Below are positions 25,393-34,147 of a stretch of 64,000 bases of DNA, one piece after another. Origin of the DNA: Sandaracinus amylolyticus (GTDB taxonomy: Bacteria > Myxococcota_A > Polyangia > Polyangiales > Sandaracinaceae); assembly GCF_021631985.1 (NCBI RefSeq), contig NZ_CP070225.1, positions 8,184,001 to 8,248,000 on the forward strand. Direction: 5' to 3'. The notes under the pieces were generated by a model, which had not been told where the DNA came from, made no database searches, and worked only from the letters and a program-made list of their open reading frames with translations. How positions within the stretch are numbered: the stretch's first letter is position 1; each line of letters starts with the position of its first letter. Both the position numbers and the translations under genes were made by a program.

Positions 25393-26712
25393 TCAGCGGA
25401 ACGGATGGGGGGAGCCGTTCCAGCGATCGACGGGGAGCCCGCTGGGCACCGACTCCGGGAGGGCGTCCTCCTGATGGCGGGTCAGCTCGGCGGGGTTTGA
25501 GAGCGAGCGCAGGAACGTCACGATCGCGGCGATCTCGTCGTCGCGCAGGACCCGCAGCGGCGTGGTCGCGGGGTCGACGTTCGCCGCGATCGCATCGAGG
25601 GTCGCGGCGTCGTCGCGCAGCGTCTCGCGGAGCGTCGGGGCCAGATGGGCGCCGGTGTAGGCCCGGAGCGACCCCACCGGATCGAGGTGATGGCGGATCG
25701 CGTCCTCCAGCGTCTGGTACGCGCCGTTGTGCATGTAGGGCGGCGTGAGCGCGACGTTGCGCAGCGGCGGGGTCCGGAACGCGAAGCGGTCGGCGGCGGC
25801 GCGCGTCACCTCGAAGCGTCCGAGGTCGAGCTCCTCCGCGACCCCCGGGCCGAGCTGCGGCACCGCGATGTCGTGGAAGCGCTGATCGGTGAAGAGGTCA
25901 CCCGAGTGGCAGCGCGCGCACCCGGCGTCGCCCTCGAAGAGCGCGCGGCCGCGCGCCACCTCGGCCTCGAGCGCGGGATCGAAGAGCTCGCCGCGCGGTC
26001 CCCAGAGCACCTCCTGGAAGTGCGCGAGGGCGATCGCGAAGTGCCCGATGTTCATCTCCGACACCGGCAGCCCGAACGCGCGGAGGAAGAGCGGCTCGTA
26101 GCCCGGATGCTGTCGCACCCGCGCGACGATCGCGGCCCAGATCGCCTCGGAGTCCTCGTCGGCGATCGTCGCGAGCTCGTTGGGACGACCATCGCTCGCC
26201 ATCTCGCCGGGCTGTCCGCGCATCTCGTCGCGATCGAGCAGCGGCACGATCGACGCCAGCTCGAGCGCACGGGTGATCCCCGGCGGGGTCGGCACCGGAC
26301 CGACGACCTCTCCGCTCGGCAGGCGCTGCACGCGCCCGTCCCAGAAGAGGACGTCCATCTCGTTGCGATGGAAGAGGTCGAGCGCGTGGCGGCGGATCAC
26401 CGCGCTGCCGCTGCGGGTGCGGAACGGGCCGAGCTCGGTCGCGCCCTCGCCGAGCGAGAGCGGGATGCCCTCCGCGGTGGTGAGGAACGGGACGTGGCAC
26501 GAGCCGCACGAGATGTTGCGGTTGCCGCTGAGCTCGGGGTCGAAGAACAGCGCCTGACCGAACGCGAGCATCGGGTCGGGCCGGCTCGCGGGGAACCCGG
26601 CGTCGGGCTGGAACGGCCCTGGACCGCGGGTGTCGAGGCTGCGCGTCTCCTCGCTGCATCCGACCAGGAGCGCGACGGCGAGCAGGAGCGCCGAGCACGT
26701 GCGATGTCCCAT
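25393..26712 (-). CDS. Di-haem cytochrome c peroxidase family lipoprotein
   Basis: The 439-residue product has lipobox Cys19 (LLVGC), then two haem-binding motifs, CGSCH (Cys69, Cys72, His73) and CARCH in the second half. The family pattern is present: FGQALFFDPELSGN before haem 1, PPYMHNGAYQTLEDAI after haem 2 and a final DEIAAIVTFLRSL helix. It belongs to the CcpA/MauG family, which reduces hydrogen peroxide or carries out related oxidations in the periplasm. ATG 26712 is 38 bases from the upstream gene in the same direction. Confidence 0.9.
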   Translation of the reverse strand: MGHRTCSALLLAVALLVGCSEETRSLDTRGPGPFQPDAGFPASRPDPMLAFGQALFFDPELSGNRNISCGSCHVPFLTTAEGIPLSLGEGATELGPFRTRSGSAVIRRHALDLFHRNEMDVLFWDGRVQRLPSGEVVGPVPTPPGITRALELASIVPLLDRDEMRGQPGEMASDGRPNELATIADEDSEAIWAAIVARVRQHPGYEPLFLRAFGLPVSEMNIGHFAIALAHFQEVLWGPRGELFDPALEAEVARGRALFEGDAGCARCHSGDLFTDQRFHDIAVPQLGPGVAEELDLGRFEVTRAAADRFAFRTPPLRNVALTPPYMHNGAYQTLEDAIRHHLDPVGSLRAYTGAHLAPTLRETLRDDAATLDAIAANVDPATTPLRVLRDDEIAAIVTFLRSLSNPAELTRHQEDALPESVPSGLPVDRWNGSPHPFR

Positions 26713-26750
26713 GCGCGTACGGACCGCGACGCCCGCCGAAGCTCTCACGA

Positions 26751-27863
26751 TCACAGCGGCCATCCGATCGCGAGCCCGGCCCCGGCGAACACACCCGAGA
26801 GGCCCGCGGTGCCGAACGAGTTCCGCTCGACGATGCCGCGTTGGTAGCCGGCGTCGACCGTGACGCCGAGCTCGATCGGACCGACCGGCCACACGATCTC
26901 GAGCTGGGTGCTCGCGGAGAGCACCCACGCGAACGTGGTCGTCTCGATCACTTCGGCGACGCCGCCGCCATCACCCGCGGCGAGCGCGGCGCCCGCGTCC
27001 CCGCGCACGTCCCAGCCGATGCGCACGCCGTCGTGGTGCTCGAGGATGCGCGCGCCGACGCCCGCGGTGAGCTGGGCGAGGCGCACCGTGCCGATCGGGA
27101 CGTCGAGCTGGGTGCCGGCGCCCGAGATCGCGATCAGGAGGCGATCGAAGCGCAGCGAGACGTCGGCGAGCGCGGCGAGGGTGAGCGGCTCGACGAAGAG
27201 CCGCGCACCGAGGGTCGCGCCGAGCCGCCACGGCGACGGGCGCGGTGGCGCGGGCTCGAAGGGATCGTCGAGCTCCTCGGGCCCCAGGATCGTCGCGGGA
27301 CCGGGCGCGGTGAGCGCGTGCGCCGCGCTGGGTGCAGGAGGCGGAGCCGGCGGGGGCGGCGGCTCGGGCGGCGGCGTCGCGACGATCACGTCGGGCGTCG
27401 GCGCGATCTCGTCCTCGACCTGCACCCGGGTGCGCAGCAGCTCCGCGATCACCAGCGCGACCAGGCGCGTCCGAGCGCGCGCGCTGACGCGCCCGAGGCG
27501 CAGCGTCAGCGTCGTCGGGGCCTCGCCCGGCGCGCTGAGCACGATGCGCGGCTGCTCGCTCGCGCACTCCTCGAAGCGCACCACCGTGTCGTCGATCGAC
27601 GCGTCCCAGTGATCGGCGAGCTCGACCTGCAGGATCGCCTGCACGTGATCGACGTCGAGCCACGGCGCGTCGCAGGGCTCGACCTGCTGCGCCGCGGCGC
27701 GCCCGGGCCACGTCACGAGCGCGACGAAGAGCAGCCACCCGATGAGTCCAGCCGGAGTGCTCGCTGGTGCAGCGCCCGCACGGGAGCGTGCGGCGCACGC
27801 GGACGGGAGGGCTCTGCGCCGGCGAGCCGAGTTGGGACACCCGATCAGAGCTCGCTCTGCCAT
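26751..27863 (-). CDS. Outer-membrane beta-barrel protein with repeat-derived N-terminus
   Basis: The 370-residue product has a hydrophobic signal segment (GLIGWLLFVALVTW) at about residues 39-52 ending at RAAAQQ, a Pro-rich linker near 165-180 and a strand-rich C-terminal half (WRLGATLGARLF, LSGVFAGAGLAIGW) typical of an outer-membrane barrel. The only standard in-frame start upstream of the signal segment is ATG 27863, which lies inside the end of the fecR-like gene. The first 39 residues are therefore translated from palindromic repeat copy 4. A non-standard start nearer the signal peptide is possible. It is the likely third gene of the sigma/FecR cassette. Confidence 0.65.
   Translation of the reverse strand: MAERALIGCPNSARRRRALPSACAARSRAGAAPASTPAGLIGWLLFVALVTWPGRAAAQQVEPCDAPWLDVDHVQAILQVELADHWDASIDDTVVRFEECASEQPRIVLSAPGEAPTTLTLRLGRVSARARTRLVALVIAELLRTRVQVEDEIAPTPDVIVATPPPEPPPPPAPPPAPSAAHALTAPGPATILGPEELDDPFEPAPPRPSPWRLGATLGARLFVEPLTLAALADVSLRFDRLLIAISGAGTQLDVPIGTVRLAQLTAGVGARILEHHDGVRIGWDVRGDAGAALAAGDGGGVAEVIETTTFAWVLSASTQLEIVWPVGPIELGVTVDAGYQRGIVERNSFGTAGLSGVFAGAGLAIGWPL
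27746..27841 (-). repeat. Stop-adjacent palindromic repeat, copy 4
   Basis: On the minus strand this 96-bp copy begins GTGTCCCAACTCGGCTCG, 3 bases after the fecR-like stop, and carries the same centre (CCCGTCCGCGTGCGCCGCAC) and tail (GCACTCCGGCTGGAC). It lies between two genes of the same direction and is read through by the outer-membrane protein frame. Confidence 0.85.
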
Positions 27864-28933
27864 CGGAGCACCTCGCCGCGATAGCGCCCCTCGGGATAGG
27901 CCTCGAGGTACTCCGACAGCGCCTCCGCGGCGCGCGCATCACCGGCCCGCGCGAGCGCGATCGCGCGCCCCGCACGCGCGCCCTCGGCGAGCTGATCCGG
28001 CAGCCCGAGCTCGAGCGCACGCGCGAAGTCGCGCGCCGCGGCGCGGGGATCGCCGGTCCGATCGAGGCGCATCCGCGCGAGGCTGTACGCCGCGAGCGCC
28101 GCGCGCTGATCGTCCGCGTGCTCGCGCACCACCACCTCGTACGAGCGCGCCGCTTCGGCGTGATCGCCGCGGCGCCGCGCCGAGTCGGCCCTCGCGAGCA
28201 GCGACGCGATCGGGTCCTCGTCGTCCTCGCGCGCCGGCGTGGGACGCCGCTCGATCGCCGGGGCCGACGGCTCCTCGGCCGCGACGTCGATCGTCTCGTG
28301 GGCCACCACGACCGGCGCATCTTCGCGCTGCGGCGCCGCGGTCTCGAGCGGGCCGATCTCGATCGACTCGCCCGCATCGAGGCGCTGCACGTGGTCGGGC
28401 ACCTCGTCGCCGCGCACCAGCACCGAGCCGCGCTCGACCGACACCCTCACCCGCGCGCCGCTGCGCTCGACCGTGAACACCGTGCCGACGACCTCGACCG
28501 TCACGCCGCCGCTCTCGATGCGCCACGCCCGCGGTCCGCCCGGCGTCACCTCGAAGCGCGCGCGCCCCTCGCGCAGCGCGAGCGCCACCGTGCGCGCCGA
28601 GCTCTCGAGCACGTCGACCCGCGCGTCGTCGTCGACCTCGATGCGCGACGCGTCCGAGAGCCGCACCACGCTGCCCGACGCCAGCGATCCCGCGAGCGGC
28701 GTCGTGTCGGCGATGGTCAGCGGCACCGGCTCGATCTCGTGATCGCGCGGGACCATCACCACCAGCGCGAGCGCCGCCGCGGCCGCGATCACGCCGCCGC
28801 CCACCCAGGTCGCGGTGCGGCGCGGGCGCGGCTCGGTCCTCCGCGCGGCGTCGATGCGATCCCACATCCGCTTCACGCGGACTTCGTTCTGGCGCTCCCG
28901 GAGCGCGTCTCGGACCCGCTCGTGGTCAGGCAT
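27845..28933 (-). CDS. FecR-like anti-sigma factor with TPR-like tail
   Basis: The 362-residue protein has a cytoplasmic N-terminus, one transmembrane helix at about 44-62 (WVGGGVIAAAAALALVVMV), a FecR-type periplasmic beta domain (GSVVRLSDASRIEVDDDARV, GGVTVEVVGTVFTVERSG, DAGESIEIG) and a C-terminal helical repeat region (about 260-360) with TPR-like AAYSLARMRLDRTGDPRAA. It overlaps the sigma gene by 8 bp and most likely holds the sigma factor until a signal arrives. Repeat copy 4 follows the stop. Confidence 0.85.
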   Translation of the reverse strand: MPDHERVRDALRERQNEVRVKRMWDRIDAARRTEPRPRRTATWVGGGVIAAAAALALVVMVPRDHEIEPVPLTIADTTPLAGSLASGSVVRLSDASRIEVDDDARVDVLESSARTVALALREGRARFEVTPGGPRAWRIESGGVTVEVVGTVFTVERSGARVRVSVERGSVLVRGDEVPDHVQRLDAGESIEIGPLETAAPQREDAPVVVAHETIDVAAEEPSAPAIERRPTPAREDDEDPIASLLARADSARRRGDHAEAARSYEVVVREHADDQRAALAAYSLARMRLDRTGDPRAAARDFARALELGLPDQLAEGARAGRAIALARAGDARAAEALSEYLEAYPEGRYRGEVLRWQSEL

Positions 28934-29519
28934 CGCGGTCGCTCCGGAAGCAGGCGTCGACGCGCTCCTGAGCGCGTGCGAGGCGTCGGTGCACGGTGGC
29001 GAGGGAGCACTGCGTGAGCTCCGCGACCTCCGTCACCTGGTAACCGAGCAGGTGGCGTAGCACCCACGCCATCCGGTCGTCGTCGGCGAGCCGATCGAGC
29101 ACGCGGTCGATCATCGCGAGCTCCGCGCGCATCTCGGGGGTCACGTCGTCGCGCGCCTGATCGGCCAGCGTCTCGTCGTGCACGCTGCGATCGAGCCCCA
29201 GGAGGCGCTGGAGCTTCCGGCGCCGGAAGATCTTGTGCACCCGATGCACCGTGCTCGCCGCGAGCCAGCTCCCGAGGCGCTCGGGGGTGCGCAGCGACGC
29301 GAGATCCCGGAACGCGGTGAGGAAGACGTCCTGCACCACGTCCTCGACGTCGGCGCGGCAGCGCAGCAGGCGCGCCGCGACGGTCGTCACCCGGTGCACG
29401 TGGCGCCGGTAGATCGCCTCCTCGGCCCACCGGTCGCCCGAGAGCGCGCGCTCGACGAGCTGCACGTCGCTCGGCTCGTCGGGGTGGGGCAGCGCGTGGA
29501 TCCGAAGTGGTGCGGTCAT
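28926..29519 (-). CDS. ECF-type RNA polymerase sigma factor
   Basis: The 197-residue protein has sigma region 2 (YRRHVHRVTTVAARLL, then DVEDVVQDVFLTAFRDL) and region 4 (DDRMAWVLRHLLGYQVTEVAEL then CSLATVHRRLARAQERV). Its gene overlaps the FecR-like gene by 8 bp, the usual sigma/anti-sigma pairing. ATG 29519 fits the family length; an upstream in-frame extension is unlikely to be translated. The probable targets include the outer-membrane protein gene in the same cassette. Confidence 0.92.
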   Translation of the reverse strand: MTAPLRIHALPHPDEPSDVQLVERALSGDRWAEEAIYRRHVHRVTTVAARLLRCRADVEDVVQDVFLTAFRDLASLRTPERLGSWLAASTVHRVHKIFRRRKLQRLLGLDRSVHDETLADQARDDVTPEMRAELAMIDRVLDRLADDDRMAWVLRHLLGYQVTEVAELTQCSLATVHRRLARAQERVDACFRSDRDA

Positions 29520-29658
29520 GGCGTCGCGCAGGGCCACGGGGCCGCGCCGTCGAGGGTGGGAGCTCGACGGCGCGGCCCGAGGCGATGGGAATGGAGGAGG
29601 GGAACGATCGCGATCGAGAGCCTTGGTGGGCGCACCTCGGCTCATCCGTCGGTGGGTG

Positions 29659-29979
29659 TCACTCGAGGTCCGGCGCCGGATCGGCGCATCCGGCGTCGAC
29701 GGGCTGGGGCTCGGGCACTGGATGGCCGCCGTCGACGGGCGAGCCGCCGCCGTAGGGATCGTCGGGGATGCTCGCGTCGGGCGGCGCAGGCGTGCACACG
29801 ACGCGGCACTCCGACGGGTCGTACGAGGCGCAGATGGTCTCGCAGCCGTCGGGTAGCGGCGCGGCGCCGCCGTCGGGGACCTGTCCCTCGACCGAGAGCC
29901 CTTCGGAGCCTGGCTCGCCCTCGCGCGCGCATCCCAGCGCGCACCCGAGGACGAGGAAGAGGAGCAATATCCTTCGCAC
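29659..29979 (-). CDS. Small Cys-containing lipoprotein
   Basis: This 106-residue product starts at GTG 29979 with AAGGAGG 5 bases upstream. Lipobox Cys17 (CALGC) is followed by a Gly/Asp/Pro-rich chain with four further cysteines (CETICASYDPSECRVVC) and a second Pro/Asp-rich stretch. It has no recognised domain. It sits in front of the sigma gene, 139 bases away, in the same direction. Confidence 0.65.
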   Translation of the reverse strand: MRRILLLFLVLGCALGCAREGEPGSEGLSVEGQVPDGGAAPLPDGCETICASYDPSECRVVCTPAPPDASIPDDPYGGGSPVDGGHPVPEPQPVDAGCADPAPDLE

Positions 29980-30090
29980 GGGAGCCTCCTTGCTGCCGAG
30001 GAGGACCCCGAGGGCGCGAAAGTCTCTCACGCGGTCCCGGGGAGCCGGCGCCCACCCCCGAAAGCGCGGTCCAGCGCGATCGCGGAGCGC

Positions 30091-30335
30091 GTTCGTACGC
30101 TTCGAAGGCGCTCCCGGGACGTCACCGGAGCCCATTCGGACGCTTCGAACGCCCTCCCCGAGCGTCACCGGAGCCCGTTCGTACGCTTCGAACGCCCTCC
30201 GCGGACGTCACCGGAGCCCTTTCGGACGCTTCGAACGCCCTCCCCGAGCGTCACCGGAGCCCGTTCGTACGCTTCGAAGGCGCTCCGCGGACGTCACCGG
30301 AGCCCTTTCGTACGCTTCGAACGCCCTCCGCGACG
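30091..30335 (-). repeat. Tandem array of 43-bp stem-loop units (array 1)
   Basis: Units start at 30091, 30134, 30177, 30220, 30263 and 30306 (the last partial). Each has GTTCG-TACGCTT-CGAAC (5-bp stem, 7-base loop; some units extend the stem) and CTCCG...CGGAG as a second, looser palindrome, ending GTCACCGGAGCCC. The array lies directly past the stop of the leftward rhodanese gene. The units differ at a few paired positions. It is not CRISPR because there are no unique spacers. Confidence 0.88.
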
Positions 30336-30339
30336 GGGC

Positions 30340-31194
30340 TCAGCCCCGCTGGTCGCCCTTGGCGACGGGACGTCCGCTGCGCGTCCACTCGCTGAACGAG
30401 CCGACGTAGAGCTTCGCGCCCGGAAGCCCCGCGTGCTCCATCGCGAGCAGCGTGTGGCACGCGGTGACGCCCGACCCGCACGACACGATCACGTCGCCCG
30501 GCTCGCGATCGCCGATCAGCGCGCGGTACTTCGCGGCGAGCTCGTCGCGCGAGAGGAAGCGCCCGCCGGCGTCGAGGTTCGACGCGAAGGGCACGTTCAC
30601 CGCGCCCGGGATGTGCCCGGGGTCGGGATCGAAGGGATCGGTCTCGCCGCGATATCGCGCGGGGTCGCGCACGTCGAGCACGAGGCGTCCGGCGTCGCGC
30701 GTCGCGCGCGCGACCTCGTCGATGTCGGCGAGCGGCGAGGCCCATCCGCCGATCGGCGCGGTGGTCTGATCGCTGTGCTCGGAGGGACCGCGCACCACCG
30801 GGATCCCCGCCGCGACCGCGGCGTCGTAGCCGCCGTCGATCACCTGCACGCGCGGATGACCGGTCGCGCGCAGCATCCACCAGAAGCGCGCCGCCGCGTT
30901 GGCGCCGCCCTTGTCGTCGTAGATCACGATGCGCTTCTGCGAGCTCACGCCGAGCCACGCGAGCACGCGCGCGAACATCTGGGGATCGGGCAGCGGATGG
31001 CGCCCGCCGTGCGCGGGGTTCGACACGTGCGCGGTGAGCCCGCGATCGAGATCGACGTGGCGCGCGCCCTCGAGATGACCGGCCTCGAAGCGCTCGCGCG
31101 AATCCTTGCCACTGCGCGCGTCGACGAGAACGAGATTCGCGCGCTCCTGCCGCGCCACCAGCGTGCGTGGATCGACGATCGGGTCGAGGCTCAT
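30340..31194 (-). CDS. Rhodanese-type sulfurtransferase
   Basis: The 284-residue protein has two rhodanese domains. The first (about 1-140) has LVLVDARSGKDS and the conserved GHLEGARHVDLD; the second has LVLDVRDPARYRGE and GHIPGAVNVPF. The catalytic Cys239 lies in VSCGSGVTA. The CGSG(V/T)T loop fits 3-mercaptopyruvate or thiosulfate sulfurtransferases; the choice is not certain. The protein is cytoplasmic. It is divergent from the M1 peptidase across 56 bp. Confidence 0.92.
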   Translation of the reverse strand: MSLDPIVDPRTLVARQERANLVLVDARSGKDSRERFEAGHLEGARHVDLDRGLTAHVSNPAHGGRHPLPDPQMFARVLAWLGVSSQKRIVIYDDKGGANAAARFWWMLRATGHPRVQVIDGGYDAAVAAGIPVVRGPSEHSDQTTAPIGGWASPLADIDEVARATRDAGRLVLDVRDPARYRGETDPFDPDPGHIPGAVNVPFASNLDAGGRFLSRDELAAKYRALIGDREPGDVIVSCGSGVTACHTLLAMEHAGLPGAKLYVGSFSEWTRSGRPVAKGDQRG

Positions 31195-31250
31195 CGCGCC
31201 GAAGGATGCCCGAAATGCTCGTGCGAACGCGAGGGGTTACCCTGACGTCC

Positions 31251-33134
31251 ATGTTCTCGCGCACGATCGGAATCGCGCTGGTGATCGGCCTCGTCTCGAG
31301 CCTCGCTCGCGCCCAGTCGTACGACGCGACGCCGATGCTCGAGCACATCCGCGAGTCACAGCGCGCCGGGCTCCCAGAGCGGGTCGGCGTCGCGCGGCTC
31401 GAGGACCTCGAGCACTACGATCTGCACGTCGCGGTGGAGGACGAGCTGCGCGCGTTCGGGCTGCGCGAGATCGTGCACGTGACGAACGACGAGCGCGCGC
31501 CGTGGCGCGAGGTCGTGCTGCGCATCTTCGCGAACGTGATCGCGATGCCGGGCGAGGCCCCGCCGGTCTCGATGATCGCGGGCGAGTGCCTCGACGGAGT
31601 GAGCTGCACGATCGAGCAGACCGCGCCCTCGGTCCTCGTGGTGCGGCCGACGACGCCGCTCGCGCCGGGCGCTCGGCTGCGGGTGCAGCTCGATCTGCAG
31701 GGGCGCCTCCGCGAGATCGACGCGTCGCGCACCACGATGATGGCGCAGAGCCAGGAAGGCCTCGCCGGCATGATGGGCGAGACCGGCGGTGACTACGGGC
31801 TGCTGGCGCGGGGCGAGGGCATCGCGAGCTTCGCGAGCTTCTTCGCGGTGCTCGCGCGCCGCGATCACGGTCGGTGGCAGACCGACGATCACGGCACGCT
31901 CGGCGATCTCGGCACCGATCGGATGAGCCACGTGCGGGCGCGCATCGTGGTGCCCCGGGGCGCGCAGCTCGTCGCGACGGGGGTCGAGAGCGGATCGCTG
32001 CCGGTGCGCGATGCGCCGGGCCGGGCGCGCCGCCGCGAGATCACGGTGCAGGCGGCCCTGGTGCGCGACTTCTCGTTCCTCGTGGGGAACGCGCTCGAGA
32101 GCAGCGCCCGCGACGTGAACGGCGTGAACGTGCGCTCGTGGTACCTGGGGCGCGATCGCGAGGCGGGACGGCGGGTGCTCGAGACCGCGGCGAGCGCGCT
32201 CGAGGTGTTCGAGCGGCGCTTCGGTCCCTATCCCTACCGCGAGCTCGACGTGGTCGAGGCCGCGCTGGTCGGCGGTGCGGGCGGCGTCGAGTTCAGCGGG
32301 CTCGTGACCGTCGCGAGCATGTTCTATCGCCCCGCCGGGCTCGGGGGCCTCGGCGCGATGCTGGGCGGCACCGGCGCCAGCGCGGTGGGCGACATGCAGA
32401 ACGCGATGCTCGAGTTCGTCACCGCGCACGAGGTCGCGCACCAGTGGTGGCACGGCGTGGTGGGCAGCGACTCGCGCGCCCATCCCTGGGTCGACGAGTC
32501 GCTCGCGCAGTGGAGCGCGATGCTCTGGGTCGAGGAGCGCTACGGCGCGGAGCGGGCGCGCCAGGAAGGCGAGCGCCAGGTCGCGATGGGCTACCGCACG
32601 ATGCGCATGATGGGCGTCGCCGACGGCGCGGTGGATCGCGCGACGAGCGAGTTCGGTCCCGCGGTCGCGTACGCCGGGCTGGTCTACGGCAAGGGCCCGT
32701 ACCTCTATCCCGCGCTGCGCGCCGAGCTCGGCGACGAGGCGTTCTTCGCGGGGCTGCGGGCGTACGTCGAGCGCTACGGATTCCGGAGCGCGCCCGCGCG
32801 CGGCCCGATCGACACGCTCGCGACCGGACGCCACGCAGCGCGAGTGCGCGCGCTCGCGCGACACTGGCTCGACGAGCGCCACGGCGACGACGACCTCGGG
32901 GGCGGCGACGCGAGCGCGATGCTCGGCGCGATGCTCCCGCCCGAGCTGCGCGGCGCGATGGACGACCCCGCGATGCGAGGAATGATGGAGCAGGTGCTGC
33001 GCGGCCTGATGCAGGGCCAGGCGCAGGGCGGCGGCGCGACCCCGGGCGCGGGTGACTCGCCCGAGGACGCCGCGCGCATGATGCGCCAGCTCGAGCAGAT
33101 GCTCGGCAACCTCCCCGACGCGCCGTCGCCCTGA
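31251..33134 (+). CDS. Secreted M1-like (gluzincin) metallopeptidase
   Basis: The 627-residue product has a signal peptide (to about ARAQ, residue 22) and a gluzincin active site HEVAHQWWH: His393, Glu394, His397, and Glu416 in WVDESLAQW, the exact HExxH-18-E spacing of M1 aminopeptidases. The N-terminal part is a beta-rich domain, and a helical domain follows the active site. The GGVEFSG segment (about residue 344) takes the place of the GAMEN exopeptidase loop, so aminopeptidase activity is possible but not certain. The last 60 residues are Met/Gly/Gln-rich. ATG 31251 was chosen to place the signal peptide at the N-terminus. Confidence 0.88.
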   Translation: MFSRTIGIALVIGLVSSLARAQSYDATPMLEHIRESQRAGLPERVGVARLEDLEHYDLHVAVEDELRAFGLREIVHVTNDERAPWREVVLRIFANVIAMPGEAPPVSMIAGECLDGVSCTIEQTAPSVLVVRPTTPLAPGARLRVQLDLQGRLREIDASRTTMMAQSQEGLAGMMGETGGDYGLLARGEGIASFASFFAVLARRDHGRWQTDDHGTLGDLGTDRMSHVRARIVVPRGAQLVATGVESGSLPVRDAPGRARRREITVQAALVRDFSFLVGNALESSARDVNGVNVRSWYLGRDREAGRRVLETAASALEVFERRFGPYPYRELDVVEAALVGGAGGVEFSGLVTVASMFYRPAGLGGLGAMLGGTGASAVGDMQNAMLEFVTAHEVAHQWWHGVVGSDSRAHPWVDESLAQWSAMLWVEERYGAERARQEGERQVAMGYRTMRMMGVADGAVDRATSEFGPAVAYAGLVYGKGPYLYPALRAELGDEAFFAGLRAYVERYGFRSAPARGPIDTLATGRHAARVRALARHWLDERHGDDDLGGGDASAMLGAMLPPELRGAMDDPAMRGMMEQVLRGLMQGQAQGGGATPGAGDSPEDAARMMRQLEQMLGNLPDAPSP

Positions 33135-33137
33135 CGA

Positions 33138-33566
33138 TCAGAACGTGATCTGCACCGACGTCGCGGAGCGCTGCGCCGGGCCGTGGTGCACGACCTCGAT
33201 GTTGTTGCCGTCGGGGTCGAGCACGAACGCCGCGTAGTAGCCGGGGTGATAGGGCCGCTCGCCGGGCGCGCCGTTGGCGGTGCCGCCGGCCTCGACCGCC
33301 ATGCGGTGGAAGCGGTCGACCGCCGCGCGGTCGGGTGCCTGGAAGGCGAGGTGCACCCGTCCCGTGACCTGGCCCGCGGCGGCGGGGCTCTCCGGCGTCG
33401 AGACGAAGAGCTCGTCCGCCCAGAAGAACCCCGGTCCCTCCCCGCCGAGCGGCAGCCCGATCGCGTCGAGCACGGCTTGGTAGAAGCGCTTGCTCCGCGC
33501 GAGGTCGCGCGTGACGAGCTGGAGATGATCGATCAGGCGTCCACGATGGAGCTCGTTCGTGTTCAT
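33138..33566 (-). CDS. VOC family (glyoxalase-like) protein
   Basis: The 142-residue protein has one VOC domain: IDHLQLVTRDLARSKRFYQAVL at the N-terminus, a central GRVHLAFQAPDRAAVDRFH and the C-terminal AFVLDPDGNNIEVVHHG. The usual metal ligands His (in IDHLQL), His (in VHLAF) and Glu (in NNIEVV) are present. The family includes glyoxalases, dioxygenases and antibiotic-binding proteins; the role here is not known. It is convergent with the M1 gene, with 3 bases between the two stops. Confidence 0.85.
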   Translation of the reverse strand: MNTNELHRGRLIDHLQLVTRDLARSKRFYQAVLDAIGLPLGGEGPGFFWADELFVSTPESPAAAGQVTGRVHLAFQAPDRAAVDRFHRMAVEAGGTANGAPGERPYHPGYYAAFVLDPDGNNIEVVHHGPAQRSATSVQITF

Positions 33567-33630
33567 GCGCGCGAGCGTAGTCCCAGCAGACGTCTTTTCG
33601 AGGGCGCACGCGCCTGGTACAGACCCGAGC

Positions 33631-34071
33631 ATGGCGCTCAAGCAGACGATCGAGGCGGATCTCAAGAAGGCGATGCTCGCGAAGGACGAGGTCGCGAAGG
33701 ACGCGCTGCGGCTCGCGAAGGCCGAGCTGCTCAACCGCGAGGTCGAGCTCGGTCGCGATCTCACCGACGAAGAGGCGATCGCGGTGCTGCAGAAAGGCGT
33801 GAAGGCGCGGCGCGACGCGATCGATCAGTTCCGCGCGGGCGGGCGGCTGGACGCGGTCGCGGAAGAGGAGAGCCAGCTCGCGGTGCTCGAGCGTTATCTC
33901 CCCAAGGCGATGTCCGAGGACGAGACGCGCGCCGCGATCACCTCGCTCACCGGCAAGCTCGGTCTCTCGACCAAGAAGGACATGGGCCGCCTGATGAAGG
34001 AGCTCAAAGCACGCTTCCCGAACGTCGACGGACGCATCGCCTCGAAGGTCGCCGGAGAAGTGCTGAAGTAG
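33631..34071 (+). CDS. yqeY: GatB/YqeY domain protein
   Basis: The 146-residue protein matches the stand-alone YqeY family over its length: KQTIEADLKKAMLAKD, LLNREVELGRDLTDEEAIAVL, QLAVLERYLPKAMSEDE and DMGRLMKELKARFP. The family resembles the tail domain of GatB and may touch tRNA or amidotransferases. ATG 33631 fits the family length. A canonical terminator follows. Confidence 0.9.
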   Translation: MALKQTIEADLKKAMLAKDEVAKDALRLAKAELLNREVELGRDLTDEEAIAVLQKGVKARRDAIDQFRAGGRLDAVAEEESQLAVLERYLPKAMSEDETRAAITSLTGKLGLSTKKDMGRLMKELKARFPNVDGRIASKVAGEVLK

Positions 34072-34095
34072 TCGACTGGCACGCTCGAAAAGAAG

Positions 34096-34129
34096 AAGGC
34101 CGACTCCGATGCATCGGAGTCGGCCTTTT
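34096..34129. terminator. Bidirectional intrinsic terminator
   Basis: AAGGCCGACTCCGA and TCGGAGTCGGCCTT form a perfect 14-bp stem around TGCA, followed by TTTT and a T-rich run to 34137, with an A-rich run on the other side. It serves the rightward yqeY and the leftward lipoprotein gene, whose stop is at 34148. Confidence 0.9.
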
Positions 34130-34147
34130 CGATTTCTTCGGAGAGTG

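Noticed and set aside
30091-30335. CRISPR-like array
   Set aside because: Units are contiguous 43-bp tandem repeats with no unique spacers and no cas genes nearby.
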